Positions 1-5,224 of a DNA stretch of 6,303 nt are shown here, piece by piece (positions within the stretch are counted from its first letter, which is position 1; each line of letters begins with the position of its first letter). The notes under the pieces are model-generated. The model made no database searches. It was given only the letters and a program-made list of their open reading frames with translations, and was not told the DNA's origin. The stretch is from UMGS1387 sp045539625 (lineage in GTDB: Bacteria > Bacillota > Clostridia > Oscillospirales > CAG-382): NCBI GenBank assembly GCA_045539625.1, contig JAZQFS010000133.1:1-6303 (forward strand), written 5' to 3'. The translations under genes were made by a program, and so were the position numbers.

Positions 1-45
1 TCCTTGTGCACACCGAGGACTCCTCCATTGAGGGGAAGCGTTTTG

Positions 46-119
46 GTTACTTTGACGCTTCGGTCAAAGTTACTCGTCCGTCGCAACGGACGAAACCTCC
101 TTGCGTTACATAAAGTAAC
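46..119. other. Series of hairpins upstream of the AraC-type gene
   Basis: Three inverted repeats follow one another: an 8-bp stem at 49-56/63-70 (ACTTTGAC/GTCAAAGT), a perfect 8-bp stem at 74-81/86-93 (TCGTCCGT/ACGGACGA, loop CGCA), and a 5-bp stem at 105-109/115-119. None is followed by a clear T-run, so this does not look like a simple terminator. It resembles the palindromic extragenic repeats often seen between genes in Clostridia. It could also be the structured 3' end of an upstream transcript or a leader of the AraC-type gene. I see no coding potential in 1-152. Confidence 0.5.
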
Positions 120-152
120 TTAAAAAGTAACTGAAAAAGAAAAGGAGAAAAA

Positions 153-911
153 ATGGAAGGAATAAACCTAAATAAACCAATAATCTATAAGGGAGCATCA
201 CTTCGCTTCTTTGAAAAGGGCGAGCATTATGTCACACGTTATTGCCGTGATGATGTGCTTTTGCTGGTGTATGACGGCGTTCTTCGCTTTACAGAAGAGT
301 CTGTGCCGTATGAAATAACACCCGGTAAATATTTTATCCATCGCCGAAATACATCCCAGAGCGGTGTTGTGCCGTCGGAAATGCCAAAGTACCTGTACGT
401 TCACTTTCATTCAAGATGGTCAGAAAGTGAGGGCGGTACTCTGCCGAGAAGCGGTAATTTTGACTACCTTTCACTTCGCCCCGTTATGGAAAAGCTGGAT
501 AGAGCCTGCCATTCCAATGCCACCTATACACAGCAGTCAGCACTGTTTTATGAAATACTGTCACTTCTTTATAAAAAGAATGAAACGGTAACAACGGCGG
601 GAATGATTGCCGATTATATATCCTCTCACTATAGCGAACAAATCAGCCTTGAAGGGTTGTCCCGACAGTTCCATTTCAGTAAAAATCAGATAATCAACCT
701 GTTTAAAAAGCAGTATAAAATGACGCCATTTGAGTACCTGTCAAATATACGAATACGTCAGGCACAACGCCTTCTTGAGGTGTCGGGAAAGAGCGCACAA
801 AGCATCGCCTGCGACTGCGGCTTTAATGATTACACGGCGTTTTATAAAAGCTTTTTGCACACAACGGGCACAAGCCCCTCAAGGTGGAGACAGCAGGCAT
901 TGGAAATATAA
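153..911 (+). CDS. AraC-family transcriptional regulator
   Basis: A 252-residue DNA-binding regulator of usual family length. The N-terminal ~100 residues look like a cupin-type sensor domain (for example VLLLVYDGVLRF and ITPGKYFIHR), which in relatives binds a small effector, often a sugar; the ligand here cannot be read. The C-terminal ~100 residues are the double helix-turn-helix domain: the first motif lies around residues 164-186 (ISLEGLSRQFHFSKNQIINLF), the second around 213-236. The family signature IACDCGFNDYTAFYKSF is followed by TGTSPSRWR. The ATG start has AAGGAG at 142-147, five bases upstream. It is a single gene converging with nrdR, and the regulated genes are probably outside the window to the left. 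Family assignment is firm, target unknown. Confidence 0.95.
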   Translation: MEGINLNKPIIYKGASLRFFEKGEHYVTRYCRDDVLLLVYDGVLRFTEESVPYEITPGKYFIHRRNTSQSGVVPSEMPKYLYVHFHSRWSESEGGTLPRSGNFDYLSLRPVMEKLDRACHSNATYTQQSALFYEILSLLYKKNETVTTAGMIADYISSHYSEQISLEGLSRQFHFSKNQIINLFKKQYKMTPFEYLSNIRIRQAQRLLEVSGKSAQSIACDCGFNDYTAFYKSFLHTTGTSPSRWRQQALEI

Positions 912-920
912 ATTGACATA

Positions 921-950
921 AAAAACCGAGGCAAAACCTCGGTCTTAAAT
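921..950. terminator. Bidirectional terminator between the AraC-type gene and nrdR
   Basis: Stem ACCGAGG (925-931) pairs with CCTCGGT (937-943) around a five-base loop. On the minus strand the stem is followed by six T residues, making a strong terminator for nrdR. On the plus strand the tail is TCTTAAATTTT, a weaker but plausible terminator for the AraC-type gene. Confidence 0.9.
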
Positions 951-970
951 TTTGCCATCGGCAGTTTGCG

Positions 971-1429
971 TTATTTTGCGGAATCAAGCAGCTTGTTAAG
1001 CTCGTCTCTGAAGGTGGTAATGTCCTTGAACTGCCTGTAAACCGAGGCGAAACGCACGTATGCGACCTCGTCAAGCTCCTTTAACTTGTCCATAACAAGC
1101 TCGCCGATTTCGTCGGACGGAATTTCGCTTCTCATTGTGGACAATAGGTTCTGTTCGATTTCCGTTACAGCATTTTCAATCTGCTCCATGGTAACAGGTC
1201 TTTTTTCGCAGGCACGCACTATGCCCTTTTTAACCTTGGTGCGGTCGAAAATCTCACGGGTTTTGTCCTTTTTGACAACCATAAAGGATACTATTTCAAT
1301 TGTTTCAAAGGTGGTAAAGCGCTTAGAGCACGCAAGGCACTCACGTCTTCTTCTGATGCTTGTACCCTCACTTGACGGTCTGGAGTCCAACACCTTGCTT
1401 TCAAGATGGCCGCAAACAGGACATTTCAT
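971..1429 (-). CDS. nrdR: Transcriptional repressor NrdR
   Basis: A 152-residue nucleotide-sensing repressor of ribonucleotide reductase operons, full length for the family. The N-terminal zinc ribbon has the four cysteines C3, C6, C31 and C34 (MKCPVCGH and CLAC), with the conserved DSRP and RRRRECLACSKRFTTFE segments. The ATP-cone domain follows (about residues 49-139), with VVKKD and the hallmark EVAYVRFASVYRQF at 121-134. In the family, ATP or dATP binding to the cone changes oligomeric state and binding to NrdR boxes. The start has AAAGGAG (1439-1445 in complement) about ten bases upstream. No nrd gene is visible, so it acts in trans. The product ends 20-odd bases before the shared terminator. 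Confidence 0.98.
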   Translation of the reverse strand: MKCPVCGHLESKVLDSRPSSEGTSIRRRRECLACSKRFTTFETIEIVSFMVVKKDKTREIFDRTKVKKGIVRACEKRPVTMEQIENAVTEIEQNLLSTMRSEIPSDEIGELVMDKLKELDEVAYVRFASVYRQFKDITTFRDELNKLLDSAK

Positions 1430-1468
1430 ATCGGGGTTCTCCTTTAACTCTGTAGTGTTTTTTATTAA

Positions 1469-1548
1469 TGCACCGCAAGGTGCAATTCATAAGCTGTAAA
1501 GCTCGATTATGAATATTTTTAATTTTCAATTCATGCCGTAAGGCAATT
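1469..1548. repeat. Cluster of short palindromes upstream of nrdR
   Basis: Three inverted repeats sit together: TGCACC/GGTGCA (1469-1474/1479-1484, loop GCAA), an 11-bp interrupted stem ATTCATA+AGCT (1485-1495) with AGCT...TATGAAT (1500-1514), and TGCC/GGCA (1534-1537/1542-1545, loop GTAA). AATTCAT recurs around them. This resembles the AATTCAT-containing palindromic intergenic repeats common in gut Clostridia. It lies in the nrdR leader region, so it could also affect nrdR expression. I see no gene in 1446-1644. Confidence 0.55.
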
Positions 1549-1572
1549 CATTGGGTTTGCTGTGTAAACTTA

Positions 1573-1601
1573 TTGTATAAAGACTGTATAATCTGGATGC
1601 C
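1573..1601. repeat. Direct repeat R2, copy A (3' border of cassette 2)
   Basis: This segment matches 1988-2016 at 25 of 29 positions, sharing TATAAAGACTGTATA and then TCT.GAT.CC. On the minus strand it lies downstream of the 102-residue acidic protein gene. The plus strand happens to contain TATAAT at 1587-1592, but no convincing -35 hexamer precedes it. Confidence 0.75.
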
Positions 1602-1644
1602 AATGTTTTGCCACAGTAGTTCATATTAAGTTAAAACCAAAAAT

Positions 1645-1953
1645 TTATTCAATCACAAAGAATTCGTCAAAATCAGTACCATCCATTAACAGCATATTTT
1701 TGAACCAGCCTACATTATGGTCGCCTGCAAATATATTTAAAAATATTGATATAAATTCTTGGTCGTAATCTGGCAACATTACTTCGTGAACTATTTTTTC
1801 AAATTCTATTCTTACATTTGATTTATCAGCTGGAAACACTTCTAAAAACTCTTCTGGTTCTTCTTCTTTGTATGATTGAAAGCAACACCAAAATAATTCT
1901 TCCGTTCTTTCTAATGCATTGTGGAGTCTGCTCCACTCTTCCAAGTTTTTCAT
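1645..1953 (-). CDS. Small acidic hypothetical protein
   Basis: A 102-residue protein that I do not recognise. It is rich in Asp and Glu (for example SYKEEEPEEF and GTDFDEFF) and aromatic residues, has no signal peptide or membrane segment, and looks like a small soluble globular protein. The ATG is preceded by a modest purine stretch (GAAGGGAAG, minus strand). It is AT-rich compared with nrdR. It lies between two copies of repeat R2 and is preceded by repeat R1, and has the same strand and borders as the unrelated membrane protein gene upstream. Small acidic proteins in such repeat-bordered arrays are often immunity proteins of polymorphic toxins, but nothing in the sequence proves that here. 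Confidence 0.7.
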   Translation of the reverse strand: MKNLEEWSRLHNALERTEELFWCCFQSYKEEEPEEFLEVFPADKSNVRIEFEKIVHEVMLPDYDQEFISIFLNIFAGDHNVGWFKNMLLMDGTDFDEFFVIE

Positions 1954-1966
1954 TTAAGCACTTCCC

Positions 1967-1993
1967 TTCGCCAATTTTCGACAATCCTTATAT
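1967..1993. repeat. Direct repeat R1, copy B (5' border of cassette 2)
   Basis: Matches 2445-2471 at 24 of 27 positions (common core TTCGACAATCCT with TTCG.CAAT before it). On the minus strand it lies just before the start of the acidic protein gene, as copy C does for the membrane protein gene. It runs directly into repeat R2 copy B, so the two cassettes meet here. Confidence 0.75.
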
Positions 1994-2016
1994 AAAGACT
2001 GTATATTCTAGATACC
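1988..2016. repeat. Direct repeat R2, copy B (3' border of cassette 1)
   Basis: Second copy of the repeat at 1573-1601. The stop codon and the last two codons (G-I) of the membrane protein gene lie inside it, so the repeat reaches into the coding sequence. Confidence 0.75.
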
Positions 2017-2430
2017 TATCTTTTTCTGCTTATAAAAGCTCAAAACTCCTGCTATAACACATCCAATGGTACAAGATATTATGTATGAAAAAGACATAAC
2101 TGCCATAAGTAACCCTTCACCCAAAGCAAATTCTTCAAACCTAGTTAAACTTGTATATATCATCAAATCAACTCGCAGAATAATCCATAAGAAACCTAAA
2201 CATACAGAAGTAAGAAAACAAATGCCCCACGACTTAAAAAATTCTCTCACTGAGTTTCGTATTAACAAAACAGCCAGGGCAACACCTGGTAATGCAGGCA
2301 AAACAAAAAGCATTGCATTTTGAATAAAAGAATACTTTTCGTTATATTTCCAAAGCAACATTAAATGCATTACCAAATAGTAAAATAAAAGAGAAAAAAT
2401 CCCGATAAAAATGCTTTTATATTTTTTCAT
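2008..2430 (-). CDS. Hypothetical four-helix membrane protein
   Basis: A 140-residue integral membrane protein, family not recognised. Four hydrophobic segments lie at about residues 7-26, 36-56, 69-86 and 106-131. The N-terminus is basic (MKKYKS) and the C-terminus is KQKKIGI. A 13-residue upstream extension starting at 2469 is open, but it would be encoded by repeat R1. The ATG at 2430 has GAGGGG (about 2436-2442) six bases away, so I chose that start. The gene sits in the same repeat-bordered arrangement as the acidic protein gene downstream. A role as a membrane-located immunity protein is possible but unproven. Confidence 0.75.
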   Translation of the reverse strand: MKKYKSIFIGIFSLLFYYLVMHLMLLWKYNEKYSFIQNAMLFVLPALPGVALAVLLIRNSVREFFKSWGICFLTSVCLGFLWIILRVDLMIYTSLTRFEEFALGEGLLMAVMSFSYIISCTIGCVIAGVLSFYKQKKIGI

Positions 2431-2444
2431 TTCTAACCCCTCTT

Positions 2445-2471
2445 TTCGACAATATTCGACAATCCTCATAT
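2445..2471. repeat. Direct repeat R1, copy C (5' border of cassette 1)
   Basis: Partner of the repeat at 1967-1993 (24 of 27 identical). It contains an internal duplication of TTCGACAAT. It lies between the antirepressor gene and the membrane protein gene and just precedes the latter's ribosome binding site. Confidence 0.75.
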
Positions 2472-2482
2472 GCTTTTGTCAA
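2454..2482 (-). promoter_or_regulatory. Weak candidate promoter of the membrane protein gene
   Basis: A perfect TTGACA (2477-2482) is followed after 17 bases by TCGAAT (2454-2459), which matches four of six -10 positions but lacks the important second-position A. The -10 region falls inside repeat R1, so the repeat may carry promoter function for its cassette. Confidence 0.25.
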
Positions 2483-2501
2483 TTCGGGAACAAAATTATT
2501 A

Positions 2502-2981
2502 TTAGTTTTCTTCGGCATCAACAACATTTTCAATTAAACCGGTTACAACTTTATTCAACTCGGTTGCATTTTGTGAAGTGATGGCAGATTTTCCTGTTTC
2601 TGTTTCTAATGCTTGCCTTGCAATCTTTGCAACATTTCCACCACGTTTTGCAACCTTGATATTTTCAGATAGACCTTGCGGATGCTCTGCCTTTGAAGAT
2701 GGAATTGATTGAATAAGTCTTAACAGATTTGTTGTATCCACAACATCTGTCATTCGTTTTTTACCGTCCGATGCGGTCATCTTCACACCGTGACAATTTC
2801 TCACGGTTTCATTCCCCTCGGCTTTTAATCTCTGTTTTAACTTTCTCCAATAGGCTGTTGGATCTTTACTATCCGTTAAAACACCAACTACATCAACAAC
2901 AGAAAAATACCATTCTTCTGCTTCCTCGTCCCATGCAGTTCTTATTTTCTTATCTTCAAATATTTGTATTCTATTATCCAT
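2502..2981 (-). CDS. BRO-family phage antirepressor-like protein, apparently internally deleted
   Basis: A 159-residue protein. Residues 1-94 are a BRO-N type DNA-binding domain (KIRTAWDEEAEEWYFSVVDVVGVLTDS, then YWRKLKQRL and MTDVVDTTNLLRLIQSIPS), as in prophage antirepressors. Residues 99-159 (HPQGLSENIKVAKRGGNVAK onward) match the C-terminal tail of longer members. In those, as I recall them, 100 or more residues separate the two parts. Here SIPS runs directly into SKAEHPQGL near residue 95-99 (about 2685-2702), which suggests an in-frame deletion at short homology. The ATG has GGAAG about eight bases upstream and a good promoter at 3043-3071. Whether the short form is functional is unknown. 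Confidence 0.85.
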   Translation of the reverse strand: MDNRIQIFEDKKIRTAWDEEAEEWYFSVVDVVGVLTDSKDPTAYWRKLKQRLKAEGNETVRNCHGVKMTASDGKKRMTDVVDTTNLLRLIQSIPSSKAEHPQGLSENIKVAKRGGNVAKIARQALETETGKSAITSQNATELNKVVTGLIENVVDAEEN

Positions 2982-3042
2982 ATGTATAACTTCCGTAAAA
3001 AAGTTTTATCACAATATATTTATTTCATCTATGTTTGAAATA

Positions 3043-3071
3043 ATTATATCACGTTTTTAAATTTTGTGCAA
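3043..3071 (-). promoter_or_regulatory. Promoter of the BRO-type gene
   Basis: TTGCAC (3066-3071), a 17-base spacer, and a perfect TATAAT (3043-3048) on the minus strand. It predicts a leader of roughly 55 bases before the ATG at 2981. The region is strongly AT-rich. Confidence 0.7.
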
Positions 3072-3102
3072 GTGGTTTTTGACTTTTCATTTTCATTTTC
3101 TT

Positions 3103-3177
3103 GTGACCGCCTCAAAAACCCCCGTCACCACGGCGGTAAGGCATAATAACCCCTTGTAACCACGGCAGTCTTGCCGT
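3103..3177. repeat. Imperfect direct repeats and nested hairpins between two prophage genes
   Basis: CCCCCGTCACCACGGCGGTA (3119-3138) and the similar segment 3150-3170 are imperfect direct repeats sharing ACCACGGC. Each takes part in an inverted repeat: ACCGCC/GGCGGT (3106-3111/3132-3137; alternatively GTGAC/GTCAC at 3103-3107/3124-3128) and ACGGCA/TGCCGT (3162-3167/3172-3177). On the minus strand a GGGGGTTTTT run follows a short stem, so part of it may end the transcript from the gene at 3209-4021. An attachment site or operator is also possible. Confidence 0.4.
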
Positions 3178-3208
3178 TCCCGTGATAAAAAAGAACACTC
3201 CTGCCCTG

Positions 3209-4021
3209 CTACCACATATCGTCGCCGTACTCCATTTTCACAAGCTCCTCTTCGGTGTAGCGAAGTGTGTTGTACAGTGCCGTCACAATGTAGGCAACGG
3301 GATTTCGCACATCGCTGACAAGCCTTTTGCCTTCAAGACGCATGGGCTTGTTTCGGTCAACGGCAACAATGTGCTCGTAGCTGAGATTCCCGAGCCTTGC
3401 CTGCACCTTTTCCCGCACAACCGTCTCGCTTCCCACGGTAATGGACGGCGAATTGTACATGATTTCAAGAGCTGTTTTGTAATTCTTTTTCATCTCTCCC
3501 TCAATCTCGTATTGGTCGAACTTGTTCATAAGCTCGTCAAAGCCCGACGACTTCTCGCCGCCGTTGATGGTATTGGTAAAATGAGTATTGGTATTATGGT
3601 TTTTGTTGTATAAGTATTGGTTGTGTGCGTCACACGCACTACCTTCTGCGTCACACGCACCACCTTCTGCGTCGCACGTACCACCTTCTGCGTCGCACGT
3701 ACCACCTTCTGCGTCGCACGTACCGTTCTGCATATCCTGTGAAAACACGGTATAATAGTTTGTAGCATGGGAGCTGTCTTTTCTGTCACGGCATTCTTTT
3801 GTTATTATGCCGCAGCTTTCCAGCTTTTTAATTGCATTAATCACCTTAGTACCACTCACACCCGTCATTTGCGCAATTGTACCGTAGGAAGGATAACAGC
3901 AGAAATTATCGTCTGTCAGGCTCATAAGATAGCAAAGTACCCTGAACTCATACACATCCAGCCTTGGATCGTTTATATAATTGTTGGGTATCATGGTAAA
4001 ATTTCCTTCAAGCTTTTTCAT
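3209..4021 (-). CDS. Winged-helix replication-initiator-like phage/plasmid protein
   Basis: A 270-residue protein with an N-terminal winged helix-turn-helix (about residues 20-80: LDVYEFRVLCYLMSL, YPSYGTIAQMTGVSGTKVIN, AIKKLESCGIITK). This is the arrangement of phage and plasmid replication initiators (replisome organisers). A linker at residues 100-133 repeats the seven-residue unit GGTCDAE. The C-terminal part (about 160-260) resembles C-termini of Clostridia replication-initiator-like proteins (YEHIVAVD, RNPVAYIVTALYNTL). I chose the ATG at 4021 because AGGAAGG precedes it by seven to eight bases; a TTG reading from 4039 would overlap that site. It starts only 22 bases after the endolysin stop, so it is likely co-transcribed. 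A plain regulatory role is the alternative. Confidence 0.75.
   Translation of the reverse strand: MKKLEGNFTMIPNNYINDPRLDVYEFRVLCYLMSLTDDNFCCYPSYGTIAQMTGVSGTKVINAIKKLESCGIITKECRDRKDSSHATNYYTVFSQDMQNGTCDAEGGTCDAEGGTCDAEGGACDAEGSACDAHNQYLYNKNHNTNTHFTNTINGGEKSSGFDELMNKFDQYEIEGEMKKNYKTALEIMYNSPSITVGSETVVREKVQARLGNLSYEHIVAVDRNKPMRLEGKRLVSDVRNPVAYIVTALYNTLRYTEEELVKMEYGDDMW
3570..3621. other. AT-rich tract with three GTATTGGT copies (possible unwinding region)
   Basis: GTATTGGT occurs at 3570-3577, 3585-3592 and 3614-3621 in an AT-rich stretch next to the 21-bp tandem repeats. It encodes the Asn/Thr-rich linker of the initiator-like protein. AT-rich DNA with short repeats beside iterons is the layout of phage origins such as that inside lambda gene O. 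Confidence 0.4.
3626..3724. repeat. 21-bp tandem repeats (4.7 copies) inside the initiator-like gene
   Basis: Units start at 3626, 3647, 3668, 3689 and 3710 with the form TGCGTCRCACGYAC-Y-ACCTTC; the fifth is cut after 15 bases. The first two units begin with the dyad TGCGT-CAC-ACGCA; the others have the imperfect TGCGT-CGC-ACGTA. The repeats stay in frame, giving GGTCDAE-type heptads in the linker. They may be iterons bound by the encoded protein or simply a slippage-prone linker. Confidence 0.85.
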
Positions 4022-4043
4022 ACTTTTATCCTTCCTCAATAAA

Positions 4044-4625
4044 TCATTTCATTGCTACCCACAGCTTAATAAATAAGTCGTCGGCGTGCTTGTACGTCCA
4101 CAACCAGTTGATTGTGCTTTTTTCAAGTCCCGTCTTGTCCTCCAGCCTTTCGGCACATGTGACGGCGTACTTGTGTTTTTCCTCCGATGTTGTCATTGGC
4201 ACATACTCGTACGTGCCGATTTTGTTGGGTATGCCGCAAAACTCCGATATGTCAAGACTTGTCTTTGATGTGCCCTTGACACGAAGCTCAAGGTGAGTGT
4301 GAGCACCTGTCGAATTTCCTGTACTTCCCATCACACCCAGCTTGTCGCCCTTGCGTATGCTTTGCCCTGCCTTTACAACAATGCTTCCCTTTGCCAAATG
4401 CCCGTAGTATAAACGTGAGCCATCGTCAAAAAGCTGTCTGACGTAGTACCCAAAGCCGTTAGCCTCAAAGGGAACGGCATCAACCACGCCGTCGGCAACG
4501 GCATAAACATTTTTGTCATCGAGGGCAACCAAATCCATACCGCCGTGATACTCACGCTTGCCCGACAGTGTTCTGTAGCCTCTTGGACTTGTAACACGGA
4601 ATTTTCCTTTAAAACAGCTTATCAT
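4044..4625 (-). CDS. M23-family peptidase, probable prophage endolysin
   Basis: A 193-residue LytM/lysostaphin-type zinc metallopeptidase that would cut peptide bridges in peptidoglycan. Zinc ligands are visible as H27 and D31 (HGGMD) and H111 of the HTHLELR motif; H76 (YYGHL) and H109 fit the catalytic histidines. The core GHLAKGSIVVKAGQ...GVMGSTGNSTGAHTHLE is complete. Residues ~147-193 form a short extra C-terminal module (TCAERLEDKTGLEKSTINW) that I do not recognise. No signal peptide is visible, so export would need the holin located upstream. The ATG at 4625 follows GAAAGGAGA by about seven bases; an upstream TTG would overlap that site. There is no promoter between the terminator at 4648-4679 and the start. 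Confidence 0.9.
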   Translation of the reverse strand: MISCFKGKFRVTSPRGYRTLSGKREYHGGMDLVALDDKNVYAVADGVVDAVPFEANGFGYYVRQLFDDGSRLYYGHLAKGSIVVKAGQSIRKGDKLGVMGSTGNSTGAHTHLELRVKGTSKTSLDISEFCGIPNKIGTYEYVPMTTSEEKHKYAVTCAERLEDKTGLEKSTINWLWTYKHADDLFIKLWVAMK

Positions 4626-4647
4626 AATATTTCTCCTTTCAGACAAT

Positions 4648-4679
4648 AAAAAAAGTCAATACACAATTAAGGTATTGAC
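4648..4679 (-). terminator. Minus-strand terminator at the left edge of module 1
   Basis: Stem GTCAATAC/GTATTGAC (4655-4662/4672-4679) is followed on the minus strand by seven T residues (complement of 4648-4654). It overlaps the -35 hexamer of the plus-strand promoter of module 1. It would end the peptide mRNA and also stop transcription into the endolysin gene unless antiterminated. Confidence 0.75.
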
Positions 4680-4702
4680 AAATTGAATTTATTGAATATA
4701 AT
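4675..4702 (+). promoter_or_regulatory. Promoter of the module 1 antisense RNA
   Basis: Perfect TTGACA (4675-4680) and perfect TATAAT (4697-4702) with a 16-base spacer. Transcription should start near 4709. Equivalent promoters occur at 5503-5530 and 5837-5865. Confidence 0.85.
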
Positions 4703-4708
4703 ATAAGT

Positions 4709-4800
4709 GTAAGGGCAAGACCTCAAACGGTTGCGCCAAAAGATAACCGTTATAAAATAACCGCTATTCTTTGGTCGGAAGGGCGGTTATTTTACGTTTA
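4709..4800 (+). ncRNA. Putative antisense RNA of module 1
   Basis: A short untranslated RNA predicted from the promoter at 4675-4702 to the hairpin at 4753-4794. It has a stem AACGGTT/AACCGTT (4726-4732/4745-4751) and is complementary to the 3' end of the peptide mRNA over about 40 bases, including the stop codon. It carries CGGTTGCGCC (4728-4737), which is repeated in the 5' leader of the peptide mRNA. By analogy with type I systems it would act as the antitoxin. Ends are approximate. Confidence 0.65.
4753..4794. terminator. Shared bidirectional terminator hairpin of module 1
   Basis: A 12-bp stem, TAAAATAACCGC (4753-4764) with GCGGTTATTTTA (4783-4794), and an 18-base loop. Both sides end in U-rich RNA (UUAUUUU), so it can act in both directions. 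The stop codon of the peptide gene lies within the stem. Confidence 0.75.
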
Positions 4801-4855
4801 TTGATAACGCAAAAGCCATGACAATAAATAAAATCAGTAATTCTATGTATTTCAC
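4787..4855 (-). CDS. Small hydrophobic peptide 1 (putative type I toxin)
   Basis: A 22-residue peptide starting MKYIELLILF and ending SINVK, a single membrane-spanning stretch with a basic end. It begins at GTG, with AGGAGG (4863-4868 in complement) seven bases upstream, an excellent ribosome binding site. It shares the start MKYI with peptide 3 and the end pattern (F-x-I-x-V-K) with peptides 2 and 3. The conserved start signal, length and C-terminus across three diverged copies show that the reading frame is real. Such peptides in type I toxin-antitoxin loci insert in the inner membrane. A holin-like or lysis-modulating role next to the lysis genes is an alternative. I do not recognise the family. 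Confidence 0.75.
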   Translation of the reverse strand: MKYIELLILFIVMAFALSINVK

Positions 4856-4862
4856 AGCACCA

Positions 4863-4876
4863 CCTCCTCTCGGAGA
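4863..4876 (-). promoter_or_regulatory. Hairpin masking the ribosome binding site of peptide 1
   Basis: In the mRNA, CUCC (complement of 4872-4875) pairs with GGAG (complement of 4864-4867) across a GAGA tetraloop, with a further U-G pair. This puts the Shine-Dalgarno sequence in a stem capped by a GNRA loop. The same fold exists in modules 2 and 3 with changed pairs. Confidence 0.65.
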
Positions 4877-4962
4877 ATGGCACAACCGCCGACATTACTG
4901 CCGTTTATGCTCATCAGAGCACAAAGAGCTCTCGCCCCTGTCGGTTTTATCCGACGAAAACT

Positions 4963-4990
4963 ATTATACACCAATTATTCAATTTGTCAA
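4963..4990 (-). promoter_or_regulatory. Promoter of peptide 1 mRNA
   Basis: Perfect TTGACA (4985-4990) and TATAAT (4963-4968) with a 16-base spacer on the minus strand. It predicts a start near 4956 and a leader of about 100 bases. The leader begins with the stem GTCGG/CCGAC (4940-4944/4951-4955), which could protect the 5' end, followed by AGAGC/GCTCT (4916-4920/4928-4932). Confidence 0.85.
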
Positions 4991-4991
4991 C

Positions 4992-5010
4992 AACGCCGCA
5001 GGGCGTTTTT
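4992..5010 (+). terminator. Plus-strand terminator at the right edge of module 1
   Basis: AACGCC (4992-4997) pairs with GGCGTT (5002-5007), followed by a T-run to 5010 on the plus strand. No plus-strand gene precedes it apart from the antisense RNA, so it would stop read-through into the holin gene. A near-identical hairpin ends module 3 at 6145-6164. Confidence 0.7.
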
Positions 5011-5011
5011 A

Positions 5012-5224
5012 TTATTCCTCTTTTTCCTTGCCCACCCTTGCCGAGTCAACAAGTCCTTCACCGATAATATATGCAATCATCGTTGCACCGCCCATAATAA
5101 CGGCTGATACCTGCTCAATTGTAAGGTCAGGCACGCCGAAGGCAACAAGAATTGATGTGATGAATGTTATTACTGCCGCCCACATCTTGCGGCTTGTAAG
5201 CTTCTGCTTCCAGTTGATTTTCAT
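5012..5224 (-). CDS. Phage holin
   Basis: A 70-residue membrane protein of holin type. It has a basic N-terminus (MKINWKQKLTSRK), two hydrophobic segments (about residues 13-30, WAAVITFITSILVAFGV, and 38-56, VSAVIMGGATMIAYIIG), and a charged C-terminal tail (RVGKEKEE). The MKINWK start and the two-helix layout are typical of small holins of Firmicutes phages. Holins form lesions in the cytoplasmic membrane that let endolysin reach the wall. Its start overlaps the stop of the upstream membrane gene in an ATGA, so translation is coupled. The M23 endolysin lies downstream, but a peptide module interrupts the pair, which is unusual. Confidence 0.8.
   Translation of the reverse strand: MKINWKQKLTSRKMWAAVITFITSILVAFGVPDLTIEQVSAVIMGGATMIAYIIGEGLVDSARVGKEKEE

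Larger units (their letters stand above)
4728..4888. promoter_or_regulatory. Inverted 10-nt elements of module 1 (possible mRNA fold-back)
   Basis: CGGTTGCGCC (4728-4737) and GGCACAACCG (4879-4888) are inverted copies, extendable by one base. In a peptide mRNA reaching the left terminator, the 3' GGCGCAACCG could pair with CGGTTGTGCC just upstream of the ribosome binding site with a single G-U pair. This resembles the fold-back inhibition known for hok. The pair is conserved in all three modules. Confidence 0.55.
4655..5010. repeat. Type I toxin-antitoxin-like module, copy 1
   Basis: One of three diverged copies of the same unit (others about 5485-5820 and 5835-6165). It contains convergent promoters, a small hydrophobic peptide gene on the minus strand, an overlapping RNA on the plus strand and a shared hairpin. 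It is edged by outward-facing terminators (minus-strand at 4648-4679, plus-strand at 4992-5010). It fills the gap between the holin and endolysin genes. A long plus-strand open frame through it is a by-product of the repeat. Confidence 0.8.

Noticed and set aside
1086..1499. Plus-strand open frame of 137 codons opposite nrdR
   Set aside because: Shadow of nrdR, which has full-length family identity on the minus strand.
1564..1592. Plus-strand promoter with TATAAT at 1587-1592
   Set aside because: No acceptable -35 hexamer at the right distance and no plus-strand gene downstream; the hexamer is part of repeat R2.
3626..3724. CRISPR array
   Set aside because: The 21-bp units are directly adjacent with no unique spacers, and stay in frame within a gene.
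4037..4039. TTG start for the initiator-like protein
   Set aside because: It would overlap the AGGAAGG site; the ATG at 4021 has correct spacing from it.
4644..4646. TTG start for the M23 peptidase
   Set aside because: It would include the GAAAGGAGA ribosome site in the coding sequence; the ATG at 4625 is preferred.
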